Below, in pieces: positions 46,155-57,396 of a DNA stretch of 64,000 nt. Origin of the DNA: Diplolepis rosae (taxonomy: Eukaryota > Arthropoda > Insecta > Hymenoptera > Diplolepididae); NCBI GenBank assembly GCA_030998225.1, contig JAPYXD010000704.1, positions 7,440,001-7,504,000 on the forward strand. Reading direction: 5' to 3'. Under the pieces are notes generated by a model. That model had not been told where the DNA came from. It did not search any database and saw nothing but the letters and a program-made list of their open reading frames with translations. The first letter of the stretch is position 1, and the number at the start of each line of letters is the position of its first letter. The position numbers and the translations under genes were made by a program.

Positions 46155-47268
46155 TGTTGGCAACAAAGTAATTTCGTCTCTTTTTTCATGATTTTCAAAG
46201 CAAGTTTATTAATATAAATAACAAACATTAATCAATTACGTATTTACCATTTTGTTCGATGACCTTTTGCCATCTTTCAGTCAGCTTCATAATTCCGCTT
46301 TCGTAGAAACTTTGGTTCTTAGAGGCAAAAAACTGAACGAACTCATTTTTGACAGCCTCATTTGGATTCAATGTTTTTCCATTCAAATGGTTTTGAAGTG
46401 AACGGAATAAATGATAATCGAATGGTGCGAGGTCAGGACTATACGGTGGATGAGGCATCACTTCCCAGCCTAACTCCAATAATTTTTTGCGAGTGAGCAA
46501 AGATGTATGTAGTCTGGCGTTATCTTGATGGAAGATGACGCCTTTACGAGTTGCCAGTCCTGGCCGCTTTTTCTTGATTTATTTGTCCAATTTCATTAGC
46601 TGGCGACATTAGACATTCGAATTAATAGTTTGGTTCCTTGGGAGCAGCTTAAAATAAACAAAACCTTTGAAATCCCACTAAACACTTGCAAATGGAAATT
46701 CGTTTGGTGAGTTGAATTCCGTTCAATTTGTGAGGAACCCAAATATCGAACTTATTAACGTAACCAAGTTGTTTTAAATGTCTTTCAACGAATGTATGTG
46801 ATATGTAAAGTTTCTCTGCGATCTCTCGTGTCGTACTACGCTGGTTATTTTCTATCATTGCTTTTATTTTCTCCTCGTCAACTTCAGTTGGGCGTCCAGA
46901 GCGTGGTGCATCTTTGAGGTCAAAATCTCCAGAACGAAAACCAGAAAACCAATTCTGGCACTGGCGTTCTGTTAATGATTTTTCACCATAAACATCATAC
47001 AACTTTGTTCCGAGCTTGCACTACGTTTTTACCTTTTCGGAAATAATAAAGTAAAATGTGACGAAAATGCCCATCTGGAATCTCCATTTCAAATCAATGC
47101 AAAACAAGAAATAAATAACAAAACTTGAAACTTGTTTTTTTACTGAATAATCTATGAAACGTCGGCTGTCAAATACCATATTCAGTCTGAAGTTTGCAAT
47201 GGAGAAGAACGACTTCGAACAACTAAAGTCATCTAGCGGAAAAAGGCGAAATGACTTTGTTGCCAACC
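46155..47268 (-). mobile_element. Mariner (mellifera-like, distinct family), decayed
   Basis: TIRs share TTGGCAACAAAGTAATTTCG (left) and TTGGCAACAAAGTCATTTCG (complement of right); TA follows at 47269-47270 but the left TA is mutated. On the minus strand 46649-47002 gives the N-terminal helix-turn-helix pair (YGEKSLTERQCQNWFSGFRS, SGRPTEVDEEKI, STTREIAEKLYISH, GYVNKFDIWVPHKLN). 46228-46550 gives GVIFHQDNARLHTS, GWEVMPHPPYSPDLAPFDYH and the C-terminus ERWQKVIEQNGKYVID. The second and third aspartates are 34 residues apart. The segment with the first is deleted around 46650. Confidence 0.86.
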
Positions 47269-47270
47269 TA

Positions 47271-48640
47271 ACATTTCAAACTGCACTTAGATCAGGTATT
47301 AAATTCAAAGACTTTAAACCATAGGGTAAATGACCCAATAATCATCACCTTATGTTAGTAATAATAATAATTTGACATTTTGCTTCCTTAAATTTTAAGA
47401 GTAAAATGACAATTACTAAAACACTGACATTGAATTATTAAAGTAAAAAACTTGTTGCTAAGATGTCAGAGTGGGCCCTTTCATTACCTTCATATAGAAG
47501 TTTTCTGAGGAGAATTATCTGATATGAAAATGTTCTTAAGTTATAGAGAGATAAAGGTGAGAGAACAACGCCTTAAATGAGGTTTACATAATCGAGCAAG
47601 TACTCAATTCCTCTCTGTTCGTCGTATCCCTTTGTAATTCTGGAATCATAAAGATGATAATAAAGCCAGTTGAATCTCTTGTCTCACCCACCTTAGAACA
47701 TCCAATTAAGATAGGAAACACTGCGGTTTTACGATCAAAAGAAGAACGAAATCTTCATAAGGAGAGTACTTATATTTCTGATTCCGGATTTAATACATAA
47801 AAAGCAGGAGGCTTAACAGATTCTAAGTCAAATACCCACTTGGCATATTTATCATGTACTCTTCTTTTCATCTCTTTAAATTTTAGGCTCAAGCAGCTGT
47901 AATTCAAAGGCCTTAATATCAAATTAAAACTTCGCAGGCTATTTCAATCGGTGAATTATTCAGTATGAACTTTTAAAAAAATTTTTTGATTTTTTTAAAC
48001 GTATCTTTGTTAAAATGTTTCCAATTTTTTGGAGAAAATCATTAAAAATTACAAAAAATTGAGAGAAAAATATACAAAAACTGCAATTTTTGCTGAAATC
48101 CGAAATTTTTTTATATAGTTCATCAAATAATTGCAATTCCCACACAAAACAATTAAATTTTCTACATTATTTTCGTTTATTGCGATTTACTGTATTGTAT
48201 TCTAAAAACCATACTTCGATCAAAAATTGTAATTTTCACTTTTGAGATACTGACAAATTATTTATTATTATCTTCTTCATACTATTATGATTAATCGAAT
48301 GCACATGTATATTTAAATAACCTGTCAAGTTTTAAATTTCAGCTTAAATTTTTTGCAGTTAAAAATAGATTTAGGATATTTTTTCTAAAAAAAATACTTT
48401 TCCACAGTTTGCATCGCTTTTATTTTTACTCCACATGAAATCCGACTAACTTTTTATATGTTCTTGCACTCTTCTTTAGATTCTTGGCATCTGAATAGTT
48501 TGCTAAAAGGAAACATTAATCGACGGTTGAAATCTATTCATGGCTCGATACTTCACAGACATGCAATGCAACAAAGCAGAAGTCATTAGCTTGATTACTA
48601 TGTATATTTACATTCCTGCAAAAATATAGATATATAGTAG
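47271..48640. other. No gene recognised
   Basis: AT-rich with no supportable ORF. Confidence 0.4.
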
Positions 48641-49330
48641 TTTAGCAATGCAATTTTTGGAAATAAAATGGAAAATATATATCTTATCATAGAACTAGCC
48701 CATGAAAATTTATAGACCTCCTTCAAGTTAACAATTTTTTATTCCAACATTTTTTTTGTATCTTTATTTTGTATCTATATTTTCAATAGGATGACTACTT
48801 ACTAAGATTATTAAGTAGTTCAATGAGGTTAAATAAATCGAATTTATAAATCTATTAAGATTGTTGTGTTTATCTAATTTTGTCACTGTCTACTTTATCA
48901 GGACACGAGTCTCGGTATTAGATATTGTGGGATATTTTTTTGGATAGCAAAGTCAAAAGCGTCTCTTTTTCCAGAAAAAGATTTTAAGATTCTTTATAAA
49001 GCTATTTTAAGTAAACAACTGTTTTAATAATTAAAACGAAAAATATAGATCTTAATAATAATGTGTAAATAGGAATTTATAGATTTCTTTTAAATGAATA
49101 ATTTTTGCATCCTAATATTTTTCGTATCCAACATAGTTTAACTGCTGAAAAACAGGGTTTTTTATTTACAATTGTATCGGTAGTTTTTTTTTAATAACAA
49201 TAAAATGAATAATATGCATCTTATCGAAAAATGTTTAGATGAAAATATGTAGACCTTTTTTAAGCAACTAATTTTTAATTATGACATTTTTTCGTGCCTC
49301 AATAGTTTGGCTAAAAAACAAAACTTCACT
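48641..49330 (+). repeat. Array of ~150-bp modules without the family ends
   Basis: Three or four diverged modules are recognisable by the sequence TATCTTATC or similar, then TGTAGACCTTTTTTAAGCAA-like text, then ATTTTTCGTATCCAACATAG-like text and GGCTAAAAAACAAAAC. They run in the orientation of 54314-55534 but have neither terminal block. Divergence is higher than among the complete copies, so this array is older. Confidence 0.55.
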
Positions 49331-49476
49331 TGGAAAACAAGTTTTAAATAACAAGCAATTTATGTATATACTACATTAAGCTCTACATAAGTGAGACTTA
49401 AGCTTACATCGAAAAAGATTGATAATAAAATTAATTAGGTTTTTAGAACGTGGTACTACTAATTCATTCGGGGTAA

Positions 49477-50466
49477 TCCCTGCTGGAAGTAAAGAGAATG
49501 AAATCCTGTAACTTTTAATCGCTTTCTATCTCTTATACAGAAAGAGATAAGGGAAATTTATCCATCTATTCACCTCTATTACTTTCTATCCCTTTTTTAA
49601 ATCCAAATTCACGCCTATCTCTTCCAATCCCCTTTAATTTATCTCTTTCTATTTTTCGTATATCATCCTATATTTGTTTCTATCTCTTGTCTATCCACAT
49701 CTATTTGTTAATACCTCTTTGTCAATCCAAGTTCACGCATGTCTCTTTCAATCCCTGTCCCTCCTTGCAGTTAGATCTTCTAATCTTGCATATACTGTAT
49801 CATTAATTACAAATAATTACTTCTATTTATCGAATAGAAAGGAGATAGAAAATGATACCACAAATATATAAAGTATAGACCGAAATAGAGAAAAGGGTAT
49901 TCGAAGATTGGATTGATTTTGGATTGACGAAGGGATAGAAAAAGTTGGATGGGGATAGTCGAGGAATAGACATGGATAGGGAAATGCATCTCATGAGTAA
50001 CATCGAGATTTTTCACAGTTATCTCATGTTCTACCTTAGCTCAGTAGACTAAGCGTTTCGCAATATATCAATGCGTGGCGTGGTTAGGGTTCGAGTCTCG
50101 GTACATGCTGATTTTTCAGTGTTACACGCGTCAGCGACAAATTTAGAATATTGGTTATGTACAAAGTAATGTATTTATAGAATTGTTAAATATGTGTCAG
50201 GGGTATGAAAATTAACAGGTTTGAAACAATATATCGAGATGGAAATAGATAATAAATAGACGGGAGATAGTTGGAGACAGATATTCCAGAACAGGAGATA
50301 AACTGAGGGATAGAAAGAGATAGATATTCCTTGGCACGATGGATATAATTTTGGAGATAGAAAGACATCACGTTTTACGGATGCAAATCGGCCACTTAAA
50401 ATGAGATAGAAACAGGGGTATAGAAAGAGAAGGAACCTTTTCTATCTCTTTTACCTCCAACAGGGA
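49477..50466. mobile_element. ~990-bp inverted-repeat element rich in (GATAGA/TCTATC)
   Basis: TCCCTGCTGGAAGTAAA at the left and, as complement of the right, TCCCTGTTGGAGGTAAA. The left half is full of CTATCTCTT-type motifs and the right half of their complements (GAGATAGAAAGAGATAG), so the inverted termini are long and internally repetitive. A tRNA-like segment lies inside at 50034. No coding sequence. Confidence 0.62.
50034..50108 (+). repeat. tRNA-like sequence (pseudogene or SINE head)
   Basis: An A-box-like TTAGCTCAGTAGACTAAGC and a B-box-like GGTTCGAGTCT lie at tRNA spacing. Acceptor arms TACC and GGTA could pair, but the anticodon stem cannot be drawn convincingly. Probably tRNA-derived rather than a working tRNA. 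Confidence 0.4.
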
Positions 50467-52253
50467 ATTTATTACAAGTTGGCACAAACATAGAATATTA
50501 AAGATGTTAAAATGACCCAAGTTTAACCGATAGAGTCGGGTAAAATTTTTCGAACTATTTTTCTCCGTTGCATTTTTTTTACATAATATGGTTATTATTC
50601 AATTTAGATAATAAATAATATGGATTATAACTGGAACTGAAAAATCGTTGTGTGCACCAGAAAATATATTTCATGTTAGCCAATTACGAGTGTTAACGTA
50701 ATAGTATGAAAATAATTGAAAAAGCATTGCTATGTATAAAACTTTCTAGAATTGTTCAAATAAAAATTATAAAAAATTATAACACTGGCATATACAAAAT
50801 TGTACAGAATCAATTCATGAATACAAAACTTAATTTTCACTTTTATAAAATATGCAAATCTAATATTGTTTACATATGACCTTGATAAGATTAATTGTGA
50901 TTTAACTTTAGGAATCGCTGTATTTCTTTTTTATAAGTTACAATAACCTATTTTATGTTATCGTATAATTTTATTTCTATCTTACGCTTGCTATACGTAA
51001 TATTATTTCAAATACTATATCGGTTTTTAAATTTGAATATTTATGGCTGATCCCGTCCATTCAGGTTGACATGCTTTCATAAGCGATACCATTAGATTTA
51101 TGTAGTTCACAGTACTTGCAATTTGTAACAGAGTATAGACACGGATCAATTGAAATTGAGATACTATATTAGATATATATTTATTTATTAAGAAGCAAAG
51201 TAGTTTAATTAGTTTACATCAAATATACCAAAACTATTTTCTTTATTGACAAATAAAATAACAAAACAATAAATGTACATTGATCACATTGATATACTAC
51301 TTATTTATTTTCTGATTTTTTTGCATTTACGGTTCAGAATCCTGCAATGTAAATATAACATCACATCAATTTTATACCATGCAAGTGGATCATCCTTTTT
51401 TCCCCATAATCATTGTCCTGCTAAATTTTTTATTTGCTATAAAATATAAATGAAAAACCGATATTATTATAATGTAAGTATAGAAAATGCAAAGTGATTA
51501 TTAACTTCCTTTGCAGCTTGATAACTCCTAGCTATAGTTATCGTCAATATTAATATTTATCTACATATTTCTAAATGAATCAAAGAAAGATAAGCTGATT
51601 GCTTATTGTCACTATTTCAATTCCTTTATACCTCCCATTTTCATTTTTTCACAGAAGTCGCATTCAATTTCTACGAGTATGAAATTATGACGACATGGAG
51701 ACAACTTGCGGTAGACGCTATAAAAATATAAATATAGCTTTAGCATCGTACCACGAATCATATAAAATAAATTATTGAGTCTCTTTATATATTCAAATAT
51801 TGAGCCACTTACCTAATCAATAGTTAGTTTAAAACTGAACTTCATCAACTCAATTCGAACAATAGCTTTATATGATTCATCAAATTATTCAAATTTAAAA
51901 AAACTCTCTTCATTGTAAACACCTTTGATTTTATTTTCTCTACAAATAAATCCAAAGCAGTAAAGTGAATCCAAATATACAATGTAATACTAAAAAAGTT
52001 AATTACTGATTAAAACACCCCCTCCCCGATTTGTGAACTAATTGATGTATCATACAATGTATCAAATCAAAAACAAAAATTGATTTTAATCTGATTATAA
52101 TATAACCAAATATATAAATATATTATAATATTATAACCAAAATTTATTAAGAAAAAACTGAATCAGTTGACACGTGTGTGAGCAGTTTAAAAATATTATT
52201 CCGCTATTTCCAATTTTTAAATTTTGACATTAAATTTGTGATCTCGCAACTGT
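50467..52253. other. No gene recognised
   Basis: Strongly AT-rich sequence. No ORF, paired ends or repeat family member was recognised. Confidence 0.45.
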
Positions 52254-54147
52254 CCCGTGTAGAAATTTTGATAGGGGTCTAGTGGGGCCCCGACGAGTTT
52301 GCCCCATCTCTAGTCGGGATCTAGCGTGGAAAACTAGTCAGGGCCCCGTCGGTAACGTAACGCTTTTGTCGAGGTGGGCCCTACTAGACTTTCTAGTAGG
52401 GGTTTAGTGAGGTCAGCCCTTACACTTCCCCACCTACAAAAAAGGACACCATTAGGGCCCTATTGGACTTCCGCATTGAATTTAAGGGCATATATTAGCA
52501 GAGTCGCGTGACCAATTTAGTTCAGGTATCTCACTGAGAAAATAATAAATAAAAACGATTTTCCCACTGAGAGAAAAAGTACAGGGGAAATTCGAGTTAA
52601 GACTCTAATATTTAACATTTTTAACGGCAATGGAGGGATATTCGCTTGGAAGGTTAAGTTTATTGTTTTCACAGTAAAAAATCTGTTTTCAAGCTAGGAA
52701 ATTTTTTTCTGAGTAAATTGACAGTACTTTTTCATTACACGTACACTGAAAAAAATCTCAGTAAGTTTGACTACTTTTTAACTTACTTTCCATAGTTTAC
52801 AAAGGCCCCAGTGTAATTTTTGAAGTTAAGTGAACCGCAGGAACATAGGGGTAAATCAAGTAACAGCAGTAGTTGAATCGATGATTATATACACACACCT
52901 ACAAACACACACCCCCCCTTCTACACTACACAAACGCTCGTTCAGGTGGTATTAAAAATTATTCTTAACGCTGCGGGTTCGAACCCTCTCTCCTTATGAT
53001 TAACGCATTACTAACCTAACGACTAAGCCTCTCGGCTGCGCACGCTTGGTATACAAGAAAGAAAATAGCGCTTATAACCTGCAACTACTGCAGGGTCGTG
53101 TAAGAAGTGTATGGGCCCCGTGTAATCGGGAATTTTTAAATTTTATGCCAATTTATGATTCTGATTAAAATTTCAAGACTTTAATTATTAAATCGATTTT
53201 CTATCAAATAAAATATTTTTGAAAGAAAGCGATCAAATTTTTGAATTAAAGAACATTACATTATTAAAATATTTATATACATTTTAGAATTATTAACTTT
53301 TATTATTGTACATTAGTGGTACTTTATACACGTTATGATTCCTTTAATTTTTGTTTTTAAGAGTAAAATCAACGTATGTTCAGAATCTAAAAAATTTGAG
53401 TTTTTTCAATTTCAAAAATATGATGAAACTTTTGAATCAAGAAAATTATCGCATAACGAAATTATGCATTAAAGTTCGCAATAAGTAATTCCAACTAATG
53501 AAGTACTATTAAAAAAATAGTACACTTATTTACTTATCAATAGTTTGTTTTTCTAACTACACTTATGTAGTAACTTCTACCGCTTATGTTTATTATGAAA
53601 GCTTCAATTGATTTTACTATTCACCCCATGTTAATTGAACTACATGTTTCGTTATTGTTATTACCTCGACACAATAAGATACACACACATACACAAACGT
53701 GCTCGCATATGATTATTATAATTACATGCGAATTCGAGTTAAAATTATGAAAAAGTTTTCTTAAATGTTGTTGCTTCCTCTTAAGTATTGATTTTATCCA
53801 AGACCGTGTTCAGAAAATCTCCATTTTTATCAGATAAGATCAAATTTTAATGAGAATAAAGAACAAAGTTTATGTTGTATCTAATGGACCTAACCTTAAC
53901 CACAAATATTACAAATAGGGATTCTCTAGTCGGGCCCCGCCAGATACAAATAGATTTTCCATACTTAAGCGAAACAAGGAATTCCTCACTAGAACCTGAC
54001 AGGGCCCCTATCAGTTTTTTTGGACTAGAAATACTAATCGGGTGCTAACAGGGCCCCTACCAGTTTTTTCTAGATGAGGAAATTCTAGTCCGGGCCCCAC
54101 TAGAACCCAACTTGAAATAAGGAAAGATAGGGCAATTTCTACACGGG
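52254..54147. mobile_element. 1.9-kb TIR element with GGGGCCC-rich termini
   Basis: CCCGTGTAGAAATT at the left is inverted at the right (AATTTCTACACGGG), and GT lies just outside both ends (52252-52253, 54148-54149), a possible 2-bp duplication. The outer ~200 bp on each side carry repeated TCTAGTGGGGCCC-like motifs in opposite orientations. The AT-rich centre is non-coding and contains a tRNA-derived segment. Confidence 0.68.
52964..53050 (-). repeat. tRNA-derived (SINE-like) segment
   Basis: On the minus strand an A-box-like GGCTTAGTCGTTAGGTTAG is followed after about 45 bp by GGGTTCGAACCC, a perfect B-box core. The acceptor arms do not pair, so this is a tRNA-derived repeat and not a functional tRNA. 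Confidence 0.45.
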
Positions 54148-54313
54148 GTTTAGAATTGTATGTCACAATTAACTCTTCTAGATGAAAATACTGAAATTAT
54201 GTGATTTTTAAAAAGCTTTTGATGTTTGATCAAAGAATGGAAACATTTTCTGAAATTTCTATATCTTCATTTTCATATTCAATTGTTTAAAAGTAACGAA
54301 ATTCATACCACTT

Positions 54314-55534
54314 TATAAAATTTTATAATATTAAAGATGATGTAAATTACTCATTTTCTCAAATTCACTGAATTTCTTTTTCAGTTTAAGTGAAACAGGA
54401 AATTCAATTTACTTAAGGCTCTATCGGCCTTAAGGAACACATTCTCATTATGACACTCGCGCTTTGCGCTCGATTTTCTTTATACATTTCAGTAACTTTT
54501 TAATAAATTACATGATTAAAATAATTTATTTTCTTCCAAATATCTAAAAAAGGAAAAACAATCGTAGACTTTATTTAAGGATGCGATTTTGCAGAAAAAC
54601 GCTTATTTCGTATCTCACATATTTTGGTGAAAAAAATCGAATTTTTTTAATATTAAAAATCAAAAAATAAAATATACATCCTGTCGACAAATTTCTTAAT
54701 AAGAATGTGTAGACCTGATTTAGGCAAATAATTTTTCATCTCAAAGTTTTTTTTGTATCTCACATATTTTGTCTAAAAATGGAATTTTTAAATTTTAATC
54801 GAATTTTTTGGAATTAAAACGAAAAATATATGTTTTATCAGAAACTGTATGAGACAAAACTTGTAGATCTTTTTGAAACTAACAACTTTGTATTCTTACG
54901 TTTTTTTCTTATTTCACATATTATTGTTGAAAAATTGAATTTTGGATTTTCAATAGTTTTTTTTAAATTAAAAAGAAAAATATGCATCTTAGGAAAAACT
55001 GTTACAATTCAAATTTGTAGGTCTTTATGTAGAAAATAATATTGTATCATGACGTTTTTTCGTATCTCGTATAATTTAACTGGAAAATGGAATTTTGATT
55101 TTGACTTTTTTCAAGTTTTAATATGTTGTAACATTTCTAATTTTGATTTAATCAAAAAATGTTATCAGGATAATTTGTAGAGATTTATGAGCACTATCAA
55201 AAACCAATATTGAAATTTTTTATTTTTTTAAAAAGGTATTTTCAAAAACACAAAAGTAGTGCTCAATCCCTCAATTTTGATTGGATGTGGCTGGTTATCG
55301 AACTTGTCCTTACTTTTTCGGCTCCGATGAATTGTGCCAAAGCTCAATTGAATCTGATAATTCTATCGAGAGTTATGCCGCACACGACCTACTACAGACA
55401 GACAGACAGACAGGCACTTTCGTAAAAACCGTTTTTTCTGACTCAGGGGGTCTCAAAACGTAAAGATTTGATGAAAATTCCGAAAGTCATTTTTCACATA
55501 AAACCAATACCTTCTCATCCATGATGAGAATGTA
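54314..55534 (+). repeat. Modular repeat family, copy B (reference copy)
   Basis: About 1.22 kb, mirror of copy A. Order: TTAAAGATGATGTAAATTAC, the hairpin TTAAGGCTCTATCGGCCTTA, the TCATTATGACACTCGCGCTT patch, four ~150-bp modules each with a TTTCGTATCTCACATATTTT-like line, then the TTATCAGGATAATTTGTAGA block, a GACAGACAGACAGACAGG run and the CATGATGAGAATG terminus. It has no coding potential. Modules share a template yet differ from one another more than the same module differs between copies, so the array existed before the unit spread. Confidence 0.85.
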
Positions 55535-55772
55535 AAAATATATGATTCATATTTACAAAAATGTTTTGCCTTCTCTTGAGATATATGTAGAAATATGCTT
55601 TCCAAATTTCATAACTAAAGATCGAAAATCGTTCTCCAGTTAACGTGTTTTTCAAGATTATAGTAGTCTCCAGAACTTTCGCACTCTTGTGATCAAAATA
55701 CTGGAATGTGAATATAATTTCTCTCAGTATGGAGCAAAATCAACAATTTTGATGATAATTGCCTTATAACTA

Positions 55773-56044
55773 CACGGAGAGAAGAGAAGATAAGGAAATC
55801 AGCATTAATTACTGAAAGCTCTCTAAAAAATTTAATGTTTGGTTTTTTCTAACGATTCTCTAATAAAAAGGAGAGATTGTAATGTTGCTTTGTAATGTTT
55901 ACTGGAATTCAATTTTTATTGCTAATCTGTATCATACTCTTTTCTATTTATTGAGGAATCAGATCGAAAGAACCAAACGTAAAATTTTTTTTTAAGAATT
56001 GCCAGTAATCAATCTTGATTTTCTCATCTCCATTTTTCTCCGTT
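55773..56044. mobile_element. 272-bp MITE with CACGGAGA ends
   Basis: The left begins CACGGAGAGAAGAGAAGATA and the complement of the right begins AACGGAGAAAAATGGAGATG; similarity continues through GGAAATCAGCATTAATTACT versus GAAAATCAAGATTGATTACT, about 50 bp. The CACGGAGA start is shared with 57762-58832. TA precedes the left end. Confidence 0.62.
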
Positions 56045-56208
56045 CACACTATATAAGTAGTGTGAGTAATATCTAAAAATCACTGTTTCAATTTAATAAT
56101 TGATGGCAAATAAGTCCTTAAACTTTTGCTATCACTAGTAATGCTATAAATGATTTTTGAACCATATTTAAAATTAATTTTCTTAAAAATTGCTTATACA
56201 TATATATA

Positions 56209-56809
56209 AAGGGTTTCCCAATAAGGGTGATATGTTTTGAAATTGAAAAAAAACACTGAATATTCATTCGGAATTGATCGAAATCTTTTTTATTATATTG
56301 GATATTCTATGCAATTTATGATTTAAACAATATATCGGCCAAATGTCCCCCGAGACTTGAGCCAAAAATGCGCCTCATCAGAAAAGATGATTTTTTGATG
56401 AAAATTGGGATCATTTTCAATTTATTCACACAATTCACGGTTTTCCTCGATACTGGCCTGTACGGCGGCTATATTCTGTGTAGAACGTGCGGTACGCATA
56501 CGATTTTTAGGCTTAGTATCCAATAGAGTAAATTCACTCTCCAACTTATCGATTATTCGACGAATTGAGAGCGCGGATGGAGCAGAATGACGACCATATT
56601 TTGCACGATATGCTCTTTGAACACCGACAAAACTTCTCGAATTTTGATAAAATAATTGGACAATTTCCAAACGTTGTGGAAGCGTGAAACTACTCATGAT
56701 TAAATGGCAAACCTTACTGATGACAACTGACAGCAGACGTCAAAAATTTCAGTTCAAATGAGCCCGATAGGGACATTCAAAATCATATCACCCCTATTGG
56801 GAAACCCTT
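56209..56809 (-). mobile_element. Internally deleted DD41D-type element
   Basis: TA-flanked (56207-56208, 56810-56811) with TIRs AAGGGTTTCCCAATAAGGGT and AAGGGTTTCCCAATAGGGGT, followed by GATATG on both sides. The minus strand encodes the N-terminus (MSSFTLPQRLEIVQLFYQNS and IIDKLESEFTLLDTKPKNRM; 56422-56697), then a fused piece with FHQKIIFSDEAHFWLK carrying the first catalytic Asp, then a jump to the right TIR. Second helix-turn-helix and most of the catalytic core are deleted, so it is 601 bp long. Its ends and protein resemble the 12067 element. Confidence 0.85.
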
Positions 56810-56811
56810 TA

Positions 56812-57396
56812 TATAGATAAAATTAACATATTATACACGGTTTTGCCCGGGTGCAATATTGCTTTTAGTAAGAAATTTCCATTTCAGCACAATCAAGTGG
56901 AGACATTGTTTCTGCTGTGAAGACTAAGTGGCATTCAATCAAAGTGGGACACAGTAAGCTTGTTTGAATCTAAAATGCTCATAAAAATATTCCATAATTT
57001 GTACTTTTATTAAATCTTTTAGATATTTTCATAAGAAATTGCACTTTAAAATTTGTTGGTATAGAAAAAAAGTTAAAAAACCAAACCTTCACTTTCAAAT
57101 AATCTACTTTCAGAAATTTTGCAACACTTAACATTTTTTAGATAAAAATTTGAATATATCAAAAACTTTTCGAATTATTTTATTTGAATGAAATGTTTTT
57201 CAATCTTGATGCTTCATACCAAGGGAATCTTATTGTCTCGTTCCATGTGCAAATTGAGATACAATTTGTGTATTTTTCAAATATTAAAACCCTTCATTTA
57301 CTTATAAATCCATTTCTTCGTATACAAAATGTCTTTTTCTTTTTCAATTTTTCAAAATATTCTATTCCAAAAAAATATTCTTGTAAAAACATTTTA
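56812..57396. other. No gene recognised
   Basis: AT-rich with one hydrophobic open frame (57184-57441) of no recognisable family. Confidence 0.4.

Noticed and set aside
51000..52000. Host gene in the long AT-rich stretch
   Set aside because: No open frame above background and no splice or domain evidence.
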